A stretch of DNA of 64,000 nt from JBHGBM01 sp041946965 (lineage in GTDB: Bacteria; Acidobacteriota; Terriglobia; Bryobacterales; Bryobacteraceae): contig JBHGBM010000035.1 in the NCBI GenBank assembly GCA_041946965.1, forward strand, positions 18,083-82,082, read 5' to 3'. Below the pieces are notes generated by a model that saw nothing but the letters and a program-made list of their open reading frames with translations, searched no databases and was not told the origin of the DNA. Positions 25,874 to 33,915 of the stretch are shown in pieces. Position numbers and translations under genes: made by a program. The number at the start of each line of letters is the position of its first letter. Positions within the stretch are counted from its first letter, which is position 1.

Positions 25874-26974
25874 CTACTGTGAGCCGCTGTCGACGCGGGC
25901 CGCGAGCCAATAGCCCGGGCGGGTATGTATCTTGACATCGCGGCGCGCGGGCACCTGGACGTCGATCTCGTGGAAACCGCCCTCTTCCCTGTTGTTGGGC
26001 GTGTAGGTGATGAGGTACTGGCTGTGCAGTTCCTCACCGACGCGGGAGATGGCTTCCTCGAGCCCGCGCTGGCGCGTAAACCCGTACTCGGTTCCGCCGG
26101 TGCCCTTGGTGAACAGTTCGACCGGATTGTCCTTGAACACCGCTTTCACATCGCGCAATATTTCGATCATGAGGGGCAGGAACTCGGCTCGCCCTCCGCC
26201 ACCTTCGCCGTAGGTCTGCTGCACGGCCGTAGGGGTGGCCGCCACGTTGGGGGGCAGCGGGCGCGCCGCCGGCGGCAGCGGATTGGGCCGGGCGGGGCGG
26301 GCATCCCTGGTCAGCGTGGTGACCAGGCGGGAAATGTTGACGGAATAGACCGTGACGTTGTTGAGCTGTGCGTTTATGAGCGCTTCGCGCGCGCGCCCTT
26401 CGCTGCCGTAGTCGCGGGTTTCGCTGATGAGCAGCACGATGCGCCGCCGCTCGCGGGGGCGATTGCGCAGCAGGAACGCGGAGCGGTCGATGGCGTCGGT
26501 GAGGCGGCTCACGCTGCTGCCGGGCCGGATCTTCTTGACGGCTTGCGAAATCGCCGTTGCGTCGGAGGTGAAGTCCTGCACCACTTCGAGCCGGTGATCG
26601 AATTTCAACACCGCGACCTCGCCGGCTTCGCCGACCACCAGCGGCTGGATGAGGGAGCCGATCTTCTGGATCTGCGGCAGCACGGCCTCCACGTGGTCGT
26701 TGGCCTGGATGGCGATCACCAGCGAAATCGGCTGGTAAGCCACGTCCACGTGGATGTTCTGTTCCTTGCCGTTATCGAAGAGGCGGAAATCGGACGGTTG
26801 CAGTCCGTTGACGTAATTGCCATCGCGATCGCGCACCACTACGGGTGCGATGACGTAGTCCACCGTGGTCCGGAAGGCAGGCGGCTGTTGCTGCGGTTCC
26901 ACCGGCGCGGGCGATTCCTGGGCGATCGCGCACACGGAGAGCAGAAAAAATGGTGCAACTCGAAGAAGCCGCAT
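25874..26974 (-). CDS. secreted VWFA-related protein (Acidobacterial type)
   Basis: The ATG at 26974 has AGGAG 5 nt upstream and starts a 366-aa protein with a signal peptide (LLRVAPFFLLSVCAIAQ). Residues about 35-75 are the typical lead-in (VVVRDRDGNYVNGLQPSDFRLFDNG). A VWA-like fold follows (ISLVIAIQAND; VAVLKFDHRLEVVQDF; IVLLISETRDYG). The metal-dependent adhesion DxSxS motif is not preserved: the position reads AIQAND. A proline-rich linker lies at about 225-260. Function is unknown. It starts one base after the mogA stop, so it sits at the end of the molybdenum-cofactor operon. Confidence 0.82.
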   Translation of the reverse strand: MRLLRVAPFFLLSVCAIAQESPAPVEPQQQPPAFRTTVDYVIAPVVVRDRDGNYVNGLQPSDFRLFDNGKEQNIHVDVAYQPISLVIAIQANDHVEAVLPQIQKIGSLIQPLVVGEAGEVAVLKFDHRLEVVQDFTSDATAISQAVKKIRPGSSVSRLTDAIDRSAFLLRNRPRERRRIVLLISETRDYGSEGRAREALINAQLNNVTVYSVNISRLVTTLTRDARPARPNPLPPAARPLPPNVAATPTAVQQTYGEGGGGRAEFLPLMIEILRDVKAVFKDNPVELFTKGTGGTEYGFTRQRGLEEAISRVGEELHSQYLITYTPNNREEGGFHEIDVQVPARRDVKIHTRPGYWLAARVDSGSQ

Positions 26975-26975
26975 G

Positions 26976-27488
26976 TTACTCCTGACGTAGCGATTCAGCG
27001 CCGCGTTCCGGCGCGTGCCCGGTACGTCCCTGCAACAGGTCAAGCACGTGGGGCACCAGTTCCACGATAGCATCGAGGGACTGGAGCGCGCCGCGCGGCG
27101 AGCCGGGCAGGTTCACAATTAGCACACGCCCGCGCACGCCGGCCAGGGCGCGCGAGAGGGCGGCAAAGGGCGTTGCCAGCATGCCCTTGGCGCGCATGAG
27201 CTCGCCGAAGCCGGGGATCTCCTTCTCGAGCACGGCGCGCGTGGCCTCCGGGGTGACGTCGCGGGAGCTGACGCCGGTTCCGCCCGTTGTGAAGATGGCG
27301 CACACCTCGCCGCCGTCGGCAAGCGCCGAAAGGCGCGCGGCGATGCGGCCGCGGTCGTCGGGGAGGACTTCGGCGACGGCGACGCGCCACCCGAGTTGTT
27401 CGAGACGGGCGCGCACGGCCGGGCCGGAGCGATCCTCGCGCACGCCGGCGTTGGCCGAGTCGCTGATGGTGAGCACGGCGGCGGTCAT
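26976..27488 (-). CDS. mogA: molybdenum cofactor biosynthesis protein, MogA/MoaB family
   Basis: The 170-aa protein begins AAVLTISDSANAGVREDRSG and contains IFTTGGTGVSSRDVTPEAT and NLPGSPRGALQSLD, the molybdopterin-binding motifs of the family. It adenylylates molybdopterin before metal insertion by MoeA. MogA versus MoaB cannot be separated by eye, so the symbol is provisional. The ATG overlaps the moaC stop (ATGA). Confidence 0.85.
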   Translation of the reverse strand: MTAAVLTISDSANAGVREDRSGPAVRARLEQLGWRVAVAEVLPDDRGRIAARLSALADGGEVCAIFTTGGTGVSSRDVTPEATRAVLEKEIPGFGELMRAKGMLATPFAALSRALAGVRGRVLIVNLPGSPRGALQSLDAIVELVPHVLDLLQGRTGHAPERGAESLRQE

Positions 27489-27949
27489 CTCCGTTTGTAG
27501 TCCCCGCTCTTTCCACCGGTTTTTTCGAGCAGCCGCAGGTCCTGGATTTCGATTCCCTTGTCGAGCGCCTTGGTCATATCGTAAACGGTGAGCGCGGCCA
27601 CGGCGGCGGCGGTGAGCGCTTCCATCTCCACGCCGGTTTGGGCGGTGGTGGCGGCGCTGGCGAGGACGCGGACGCCGTGCTTTTCCACGGTGACTTCCAC
27701 GCCGGCGTGGGTAAGCATGAGGGGATGGCAGAGCGGGATGAGGTCCGCGGTGCGCTTGGCGGCGGCGATGCCGGCGATGCGGGCGATCTCCAGCGGGTTG
27801 CCCTTGGGGTTGCGCGGCAGTTGTTCCAGGACCTCGGGCCGGATGCGCACGAAAGCTTCGGCGCGGGCCGTGCGGCGGGTCTCTTTCTTGGCCGAGACGT
27901 CCACCATGCGCGGGCTGCCGGCGCGGCTGTAATGCGAGAGTTTCTTCAT
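27485..27949 (-). CDS. moaC: cyclic pyranopterin monophosphate synthase MoaC
   Basis: The ATG at 27949 overlaps the moeA stop and gives 154 aa. MVDVSAKKETRRTARAEA, LIPLCHPLMLTHAGVEV and GVEMEALTAAAVAALTVYDM are the active-site segments of MoaC, which with MoaA turns GTP into cPMP, the first committed step of molybdopterin. The length is normal. moaA, moaD and moaE are not in the window. A longer open frame continues upstream but lies inside moeA. Confidence 0.93.
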   Translation of the reverse strand: MKKLSHYSRAGSPRMVDVSAKKETRRTARAEAFVRIRPEVLEQLPRNPKGNPLEIARIAGIAAAKRTADLIPLCHPLMLTHAGVEVTVEKHGVRVLASAATTAQTGVEMEALTAAAVAALTVYDMTKALDKGIEIQDLRLLEKTGGKSGDYKRR

Positions 27950-29139
27950 TTGAGGAGCACCCGGATGAGCTCGCCGCGCGAGTATTCGGGGCGATCGGCG
28001 GCGGCGACGAGGTAGCAATTGGCGCGGCTGATGGCGGGCACGTCGCTGGATCCCTGCCAACCGATGGGGGTGACTTCGTCGCCGAAGGCGCTCAGCCGGG
28101 CGGGAAGAAAGCGCGTGAGGCCGGGCTTGTGGCGGAAGTCCGCGGCGAGCCGCGACCACGGCATGTGCAGGGAGACCTCTTGCTGTCCCCCGAGCAGTTC
28201 CAGCGCGGCGCGCGCGAACAGCTCGAAGGTCACCATGGTGGAGGCGGGGTTGCCGGGCAGGCCGAAAAAGAACTTGCCGCGCGCGCGGCCGAAGACCAGG
28301 GGCTGGCCGGGCTGGATGAGCACGCGATCGAAGAAGAACTCCGCGCCGAGCCCGGCGAGCACGGGTTCCACGACGTCGTACTTGCCCGCCGAAACGCCGC
28401 CGGAGAGCAGCAGCAGGTCCGCCTCGAGTCCACGCTCGACGAGTTCGCGAGTATGTTCCGGGACATCGCGCGCGATGCCCACAATTTGAGGGATGCCGCC
28501 GGCGCGCGCCACCTGCGCCGCGAGCGAATGCACGTTGGAATTGCGAACCTGGAACGCAGCCGGTGATTCGCCGAGTTCTACGATCTCGTCGCCGGTGGCG
28601 ATGATGGCCACCACGGGTTTTGCGAACACCGAAACGCGCAGCCGGCCCACGGTAGCCAGCATGGCGATGGCGCTGTAGTCGAGGCGCGCGCCGGCGTGGA
28701 GCACCGGCTGGCCGCGACGCACCTCGGCGCCCTGCGGATTGATGAACTGGCGGGGCTCGGCGGCGGAATCGATGCGCACGCGGCTGCCTTCCCGCCGGGT
28801 ATGCTCGACCATAACGACGGCGTCCGCGCCCGGCGGCACCGGTGCGCCGGTCATGATCTCCACGGCCTGCATAGGGCCGACCCCGCCCGCATAACGTTCT
28901 CCGGCGCGCACTTCTCCGGCGATTTCGAGCTCGCCGGGCAGGTCCGCGGCGCGCACGGCGAAACCGTCGCGCAGCGACCGCGCCAGCGGCGGGTAGTCGC
29001 GGTCGGCGGCAACCTCTTCGGCGAGCACGCGGCCGGCGGCAACGTCGAGGGCGGCCTGTTCCACGGCGGGGATACGTCCGGCGCCGCGAACGGCCTGCTC
29101 GACGGCGGCGCGGGCCTCCCAGAAGCCGAGTGTGGGCAC
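27946..29139 (-). CDS. moeA: molybdopterin molybdenumtransferase MoeA
   Basis: The 397-aa protein shows the MoeA layout: RSLRDGFAVRAADLPG (the SxMDGYA equivalent), EIMTGAPVPPGADAVVMVEHT, AIIATGDEIVELGE and LLLSGGVSAGKYD, plus IQPGQPLVFGR and FFGLPGNPASTMVTF. It inserts molybdate into adenylylated molybdopterin. The GTG start at 29139 lies 6 nt from a -10-like TAGAAT. It heads an operon with moaC, mogA and the VWA gene, all overlapping or abutting. Molybdoenzymes using the cofactor are not encoded here. Confidence 0.93.
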   Translation of the reverse strand: MPTLGFWEARAAVEQAVRGAGRIPAVEQAALDVAAGRVLAEEVAADRDYPPLARSLRDGFAVRAADLPGELEIAGEVRAGERYAGGVGPMQAVEIMTGAPVPPGADAVVMVEHTRREGSRVRIDSAAEPRQFINPQGAEVRRGQPVLHAGARLDYSAIAMLATVGRLRVSVFAKPVVAIIATGDEIVELGESPAAFQVRNSNVHSLAAQVARAGGIPQIVGIARDVPEHTRELVERGLEADLLLLSGGVSAGKYDVVEPVLAGLGAEFFFDRVLIQPGQPLVFGRARGKFFFGLPGNPASTMVTFELFARAALELLGGQQEVSLHMPWSRLAADFRHKPGLTRFLPARLSAFGDEVTPIGWQGSSDVPAISRANCYLVAAADRPEYSRGELIRVLLK

Positions 29140-29145
29140 CTTTCA

Positions 29146-29151
29146 ATTCTA
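29146..29151 (-). promoter_or_regulatory. -10-like TAGAAT before moeA
   Basis: TAGAAT on the minus strand ends 6 nt before the GTG of moeA. There is no room for a leader or riboswitch between this site and the start. Confidence 0.4.
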
Positions 29152-29240
29152 CTTCCGGCCGCGGTTGCCTATCTTACACAGGCTTTCCGGTTCCGCTTGC
29201 CCCGGTTGGGCGGCTAACCCAGAATGGTATCAGGCACGCC

Positions 29241-29897
29241 ATGGCGCTTCCGTTTCGAGACCGAAGCGACGCCGGCCGGCAACTGGCGGCCAGGCTCGGC
29301 CGCTACGCCAACCGGGCGGACGTGCTGGTGCTGGCGCTGCCGAGGGGCGGAGTGCCGGTTGCGTTCGAAGTGGCCCAGGCGCTGAACGCGCCCCTCGATG
29401 TTTTCCTGGTGCGCAAACTGGGCGTGCCGGGGCACGAAGAACTGGCGATGGGAGCGATCGCGAGCGGCGGGGTCACGTTCCTCAACCACGACGTGCTGAA
29501 GTCGCTGCACATTCCTCCCAAAGCCGTGGAGCGCGTGATCGCGCGGGAACGCGGTGAACTGGCGCGCCGCGAACAGGAGTACCGGGGCGGCACTCCGGCC
29601 CCGGATCTGCGCGGCCGGGTAGCGATTCTGGTGGACGACGGGCTGGCCACAGGCGCCTCGATGCGCGCCGCGATTGCGGCCGTGAGGCAGCAGGCGCCCC
29701 GGGCCATTGTGGTGGCGGCGCCGGTCGCGCCCGCCGGAACGTGCCGGGAGTTCCAGCTCCTGGTTGACGAGGTGGAATGCGCGGAAACACCCGCGCCATT
29801 CTGTGCGGTCGGCGTGTGGTACGACGATTTCTCGCAGACCACGGACGCCGAGATCCGCGACCTGCTGGACCGCGCCGCGCACGCGCATTTGGGGTGA
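29241..29897 (+). CDS. phosphoribosyltransferase-family protein
   Basis: The 218-aa protein carries the type I PRTase loop VAILVDDGLATGASMRAA (about 129-146), with the two acidic residues that bind PRPP. An N-terminal FRDRSDAGRQLAARL segment and VLALPRGGVPVAFEVA are typical of a stand-alone family often annotated only as phosphoribosyltransferase. The substrate is unknown. I chose the ATG at 29241 because family similarity starts there; an in-frame ATG at 29130 would run through the moeA promoter. It is a single gene divergent from moeA. Confidence 0.82.
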   Translation: MALPFRDRSDAGRQLAARLGRYANRADVLVLALPRGGVPVAFEVAQALNAPLDVFLVRKLGVPGHEELAMGAIASGGVTFLNHDVLKSLHIPPKAVERVIARERGELARREQEYRGGTPAPDLRGRVAILVDDGLATGASMRAAIAAVRQQAPRAIVVAAPVAPAGTCREFQLLVDEVECAETPAPFCAVGVWYDDFSQTTDAEIRDLLDRAAHAHLG

Positions 29898-30052
29898 GAG
29901 ATCCGCGTTCATCGGCGTTCATTGGCGGCCCGCGGCGGATCCGGGCGGATCGCCACTTTGATGTCGCGCACCCTACCTGAACGGGTTGCGGGTGGCGTGG
30001 CGCGCGGTTTGTTAAAGTATGGAATTACAAACCGATTCGCCAGGCCGTCCTC

Positions 30053-30967
30053 ATGAAACTTGTCATCCTTTGCTGCGCCCTACTGACGGCGCTTTACGCG
30101 CAACCGGCGCCTCCCCCCGCGGCGCCACCCGCAGAAGAACTGTCGCCCGACGCGGTGGTGGCGACGTACGCCGGCAAGAAGCTCACCTACGGCGAACTGA
30201 AAACCTTTATGGGCGTGCTGCCGCCGCAGATGCAGCAGATGGCCATGCGGGATCGGCGCGCCTTCATCACGCAGTTCGCGTTGCTGGCGCAGTTGGCCGA
30301 AATGGCCGAGAAGGCGGACCTTGCTGAGCGAAGCCCCACCCGCGAAGCTTTGCAGTTCCAGCGCATGTACATCATGGCCAACGCGCAGATCAACCTGGCC
30401 ATGACGACGATCACGGTGCCGGAACCGGAAGTGCGAAAGTTTTACGACGTGAACCAGGGCCGTTTCTCGCAGGTGCGCGTGAAGGTCATTTACGTTTCCT
30501 TCAGCGCCAATCCGCCCGCGGCCGCCGCGGCCGGAGGCAAGCAGCACCTGGACGAAGTGGCCGCGCGCGCCAAGATCGAAAAGATCCTCGCCGAGATCCG
30601 CAAAGGCGCCGATTTCGTCAAGATGGTGAAGCAGCACTCGGAAGATCAGACCTCGGCCGCCAAGGACGGCGACTTCGGAGTCATTCGCCGCAACGACAAT
30701 GTGCCGGAAGCGATCCGGGCGGCTGTTTTCGCGCTCAAACCGGGCGAAGTGAGCGAACCGGTACGGCAGCCCAACGGCTTCTATCTGTTCCGGGCCGAGG
30801 AGATCACCACGCGTCCCTTCGACCAGGTGAAGGACGAGATCTTCAACGAGCTCAAGCAGACCCGTTTCAAGCAATGGCTGGAGGAGACGCAGCAGGGGCT
30901 CAACCTGAAATTCGAGAACACCGCCCTTTTGGACGCGCCTCCGGCGGCGGCTCCGGCGCGCAAGTAG
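30053..30967 (+). CDS. exported peptidyl-prolyl isomerase, parvulin/SurA type
   Basis: The 304-aa protein has a signal peptide (MKLVILCCALLTALYAQ), a Pro/Ala-rich linker, an N-terminal SurA-like helical chaperone region, and a parvulin PpiC domain (about 140-255). Within the last are DFVKMVKQHSED, GDFGVIRRNDNVPEAI and GEVSEPVRQPNGFYLFR. It should assist folding of outer-membrane or secreted proteins in the periplasm. An Ala-rich insert (PAAAAAGGKQHLDE) interrupts the first strand region. The C terminus is again Pro/Ala-rich. No gene partner is evident. Confidence 0.85.
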   Translation: MKLVILCCALLTALYAQPAPPPAAPPAEELSPDAVVATYAGKKLTYGELKTFMGVLPPQMQQMAMRDRRAFITQFALLAQLAEMAEKADLAERSPTREALQFQRMYIMANAQINLAMTTITVPEPEVRKFYDVNQGRFSQVRVKVIYVSFSANPPAAAAAGGKQHLDEVAARAKIEKILAEIRKGADFVKMVKQHSEDQTSAAKDGDFGVIRRNDNVPEAIRAAVFALKPGEVSEPVRQPNGFYLFRAEEITTRPFDQVKDEIFNELKQTRFKQWLEETQQGLNLKFENTALLDAPPAAAPARK

Positions 30968-30986
30968 TCACGAGGAGCAGCTCGAA

Positions 30987-31775
30987 CTAAGGCCCGAAGG
31001 TCACCTGAATCGGGATGACTTGGCCGAGGGGCGCAACATGGACATTCACCACCACTGCCTGCCGGGGCGTCTGCGAAGCGGCGGACTTGATGGTGAGCAC
31101 AGCTTTGCCGTTCGGTTTCAGGTCAGCCGGCGAGATCTCGGCCTGGAGTCCGGCGGCCTTAGGCGCCTCGATCGACAGTTTCACGTTTCCTTCGAGGGTG
31201 TTGGTGACGACCACCTCAGCGGCGCCCGCCTCCGCATTGCGGAACGCCACCGACCGCCGGTCGGCTTTGACCTTGTCCGCGAGGGCTTCGAGCTCGCGGC
31301 CTTGCGGCAGCGGGCTGGCGGGCAACTGGTTGGCGGTTCCCTGGCCCGGGTTCATAGTTCCGAAAGGCGTTTCCCGTGAGACCGGCGGCAGGTACCAATA
31401 CCAGACGCCATCCACGATCTTCCAATGGCTGGGCAGCGGAACCGGCAGGGGTTTATTGATGAATCCCGGCATGTTCACAAACATGGTGCAGACGATGGTG
31501 GCTTTGGCCCGCGTAAACTGATCGGTGTAATCGATTCGCGGAACTTCGAATTTGAGGCAGCGGGGTTTGTTGGCCGAATAGAAATCGTCTTTGGACTCCT
31601 CGGCCACAAACTGTTCCGCGAGGCGGAACTTGCCGTCGACATGGTGCTGATAGAACTGCTGGATGCGGGCGCGCAGCGCCTCATCGACGGCGGGCGGCGC
31701 CTTCTGGAACAGGTCCGCCGGATCCTGGCCCGGGAGCAGCCCGGGCGTCAGCAACAATATCCATCTGGCCAACAT
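30987..31775 (-). CDS. secreted hypothetical protein with C-terminal Ig-like region
   Basis: The product is 262 aa from the ATG at 31775; a GTG at 31778 is also possible. It has a short signal peptide (LARWILLLTPGLLPG), then a helical region with repeated basic and aromatic residues (RIQQFYQHHVDGKFRLAEQFV) resembling the SnoaL/NTF2-like start of many Acidobacterial proteins. The C-terminal 80 residues look like a beta-sandwich (AEVVVTNTLEGNVKLSIEAP; KAVLTIKSAAS). No catalytic motif is seen. A -10-like TAAAAT (31784-31789) ends 8 nt before the ATG. Function is unknown. Confidence 0.6.
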   Translation of the reverse strand: MLARWILLLTPGLLPGQDPADLFQKAPPAVDEALRARIQQFYQHHVDGKFRLAEQFVAEESKDDFYSANKPRCLKFEVPRIDYTDQFTRAKATIVCTMFVNMPGFINKPLPVPLPSHWKIVDGVWYWYLPPVSRETPFGTMNPGQGTANQLPASPLPQGRELEALADKVKADRRSVAFRNAEAGAAEVVVTNTLEGNVKLSIEAPKAAGLQAEISPADLKPNGKAVLTIKSAASQTPRQAVVVNVHVAPLGQVIPIQVTFGP

Positions 31776-31783
31776 CACCGGCT

Positions 31784-31789
31784 ATTTTA
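31784..31789 (-). promoter_or_regulatory. -10-like TAAAAT before a secreted protein gene
   Basis: TAAAAT on the minus strand ends 8 nt before the ATG at 31775, or 5 nt before the GTG at 31778. Confidence 0.4.
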
Positions 31790-32049
31790 GCAGCCCGCCG
31801 GACCCCGGCGATCCGCCGCGTGACCCGCGGCGGAAGTTCGTGGGCCGAGTTGTTAGAGTTACAATCCGTCCATACGTTCCAGAGCGTGCTTGTTAGTTAC
31901 ACTTACGGCTGCATCGACAGCCGGAGCGCAAATACGCCCGAGAGTGAAAAGAAGCCGTAAACGAGCTCCTGTGTGATAGAACAGTAAGGGGCTCCAAGGG
32001 CGGCAGCATGTCGCGCAGCCGGGTAGATTCCCGAGGAAAGGCAGGCCGT

Positions 32050-33375
32050 ATGAGTGTGGGTAGCATTGTTCAACCGCAGACCGAACGGCTGGAGGAACGG
32101 ATCAGGACCCGGACGGCGCGGGTTGGAATCGTCGGACTTGGCTATGTAGGGCTGCCGCTCGCCACGGAGTTCGCCGCGGCGGGTTTCGAGGTCACCGGCA
32201 TCGACGTGCAGGCATCCAAGGTGGCTCGCATCAACGCGGGCGAGTCGTACGTGCAGGATGTCGGCACGCCGGCGCTGGCGGACCTGGTGCGGAGGCGGAA
32301 GCTCCGCGCGACCGGGGACTTCTCGGCGATTAAGGAACTCGATACGGTCACCATCTGCGTTCCCACGCCGCTGCGCAAGACCAAGGACCCCGATATGAGC
32401 CACATCGTCTCGGCGTGCCAGGAGATTGCCCGCTACATGCACCCGGGCATGCTGGTGACGCTCGAATCGACAACCTATCCCGGCACTACCGACGAACTCC
32501 TGCTCCCGATGCTGGCGGGATCCAGGCTGAGCGCCGGCCGGGATTTCTATTTGTGTTTTTCGCCGGAGCGGGTGGATCCGGGTAACAAGAACTATCAGAC
32601 CAGGAACATTCCCAAGGTGGTGGGCGGCGTAACACCCGAATGCACCCGGATGGGTGCACTGTTTTATGGCCAGGCGCTCGAGCGGGTGGTGCCGGTCAGT
32701 TCCACCCAGGTCGCCGAGATGGTGAAACTGCTGGAAAATACCTTTCGCATGATCAACATCGGCCTGGTGAACGAGATGGCGCTGATGTGCGACCGCATGG
32801 GCATCAACATATGGGAGATCATCGACGCCGCCGCCACCAAGCCGTTCGGTTTTATGCCTTTCTACCCTGGGCCGGGTCTGGGCGGCCACTGCATTCCCAT
32901 CGACCCCTTCTACCTGTCCTGGAAGACCAGGCAGGCGGGCATTGAGGCGCGCTTCATCGAACTCGCCGGCTACATCAACGGGCAGATGCCGCACTTCGTG
33001 GCGGACAAGGTACAGCACGCGCTGAACGATCACGGCAAGCCGGTGAAGGGATCGCACATCCACGTGCTCGGCGTGGCTTACAAGAAGGACATCGACGATG
33101 TCCGCGAGTCGCCGGCGCTCGACATCATGCATTTGCTCTCACGGCGCGGCGCGCGGATCACTTACTCGGATCCTTATGTACCGGTAATAAGATCCGATAA
33201 TCTTGAATTGCACGCCGCGCAACTCGCTCCCGCGGTGGCCGAAGCCGATTGTGTCTTGATCATCACGGATCACTCGGCGTTCGATTATGCTTACATTGCG
33301 CGGACGGCAAAGCTGGCGGTGGATACTCGCAACGCTCTGCGCGGCCACACGGGGGCGCACATCGTCCGGCTATGA
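32050..33375 (+). CDS. nucleotide-sugar dehydrogenase (UDP-HexNAc 6-dehydrogenase, WbpA/WecC-like)
   Basis: The 441-aa protein has an N-terminal NAD Rossmann domain (VGIVGLGYVGLPLATEFAAAG) and the family motif YPGPGLGGHCIPIDPFYL with the catalytic Cys. The C-terminal UDP-binding domain has VAYKKDIDDVRESPALDIM. The FYPGPGLGGHCIPIDP form is typical of UDP-N-acetylhexosamine rather than UDP-glucose enzymes, giving UDP-HexNAc uronates for surface polysaccharide. No glycosyltransferase cluster surrounds it. I preferred the ATG at 32050 over an in-frame ATG at 32008, which would add 14 basic residues. Confidence 0.87.
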   Translation: MSVGSIVQPQTERLEERIRTRTARVGIVGLGYVGLPLATEFAAAGFEVTGIDVQASKVARINAGESYVQDVGTPALADLVRRRKLRATGDFSAIKELDTVTICVPTPLRKTKDPDMSHIVSACQEIARYMHPGMLVTLESTTYPGTTDELLLPMLAGSRLSAGRDFYLCFSPERVDPGNKNYQTRNIPKVVGGVTPECTRMGALFYGQALERVVPVSSTQVAEMVKLLENTFRMINIGLVNEMALMCDRMGINIWEIIDAAATKPFGFMPFYPGPGLGGHCIPIDPFYLSWKTRQAGIEARFIELAGYINGQMPHFVADKVQHALNDHGKPVKGSHIHVLGVAYKKDIDDVRESPALDIMHLLSRRGARITYSDPYVPVIRSDNLELHAAQLAPAVAEADCVLIITDHSAFDYAYIARTAKLAVDTRNALRGHTGAHIVRL

Positions 33376-33851
33376 AGTAAGTGCGCGCACATGTAGCGGG
33401 CGGCAGCTTTGACTTTCCAGGACCACCATGAGATGGTCAAGTGGGGGTGTGCGCAATGTGGAGTTGGCTGCAAGTTGTACGACCAGCGCACGCCCGGCCA
33501 CCGCGGACCGAATGCGGGGAGCATGGGGTGCGAGTGCCAACGCTTGGACGGAAGCGCCGCCAGCCCGGCATCGTGGTTGGCCTTCTTGGTCAAGTTCTCG
33601 GCCCCGCCTTGCACGCCATTCCCGCTGCAAACTTCTCGGGGCCGCCGGCCCGCTCAGCCGCTGATGCCCACTGAACCGCCAATTCCGGTTCTTGTATGCT
33701 TCAACCGCTGGCCGGCAATTGAAGTCCGAAGCGGCCCGCGCGAAGATGGCGTATTCCTCGCGGTCTACCTGGATCAGCGACTCCAGATTTTCGGCTGGGC
33801 AAGTCTCCTCGGCGCCGCCCATAATCCAGGTGGTACAATATAAACAACCGC
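33376..33851. other. gene-poor interval before tRNA-Glu
   Basis: About 475 bases hold no frame I can assign to a family. Open frames exist on both strands but are Arg- or Pro-rich and look non-coding. The start of one minus-strand frame (ATG at 33822) reads like real protein for about 45 residues (MGGAEETCPAENLESLIQVD) before degenerating, so it could be a decayed small gene. A TATATT on the minus strand (33837-33842) overlaps the tRNA -10 region. Confidence 0.4.
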
Positions 33852-33910
33852 GGCGCTATCGTCTAACGGTTAGGACGGAGCCCTCTCAAGGCTCAAATAC
33901 GGGTTCGATC
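33852..33910 (+). tRNA. tRNA-Glu (anticodon CTC), 3'-truncated
   Basis: The sequence begins GGCGCTATCGTCTAACGGTT, followed by an anticodon arm GAGCC-CTCTCAA-GGCTC (anticodon CTC at 33885-33887) and the T-arm start ACGGGTTCGATC. The expected second half of the T stem (CCCGT) and the acceptor strand pairing with GGCGCTA are absent. From 33911 the sequence is the 3' end of leuS. About 16 nt are missing, so the copy cannot form a functional tRNA as written. A TACAAT -10 element lies at 33834-33839, 12 nt upstream. Confidence 0.85.
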
Positions 33911-33915
33911 GTTTC

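Noticed and set aside
29140..29240. Molybdenum-cofactor riboswitch upstream of moeA
   Set aside because: A -10-like element sits only 6 nt before the start, and the 100-bp gap shared with the divergent gene shows no recognisable conserved fold.
33409..33843. Open frame of 144 codons upstream of tRNA-Glu
   Set aside because: Composition is unlike the neighbouring proteins, there is no ribosome site, and no family resemblance.
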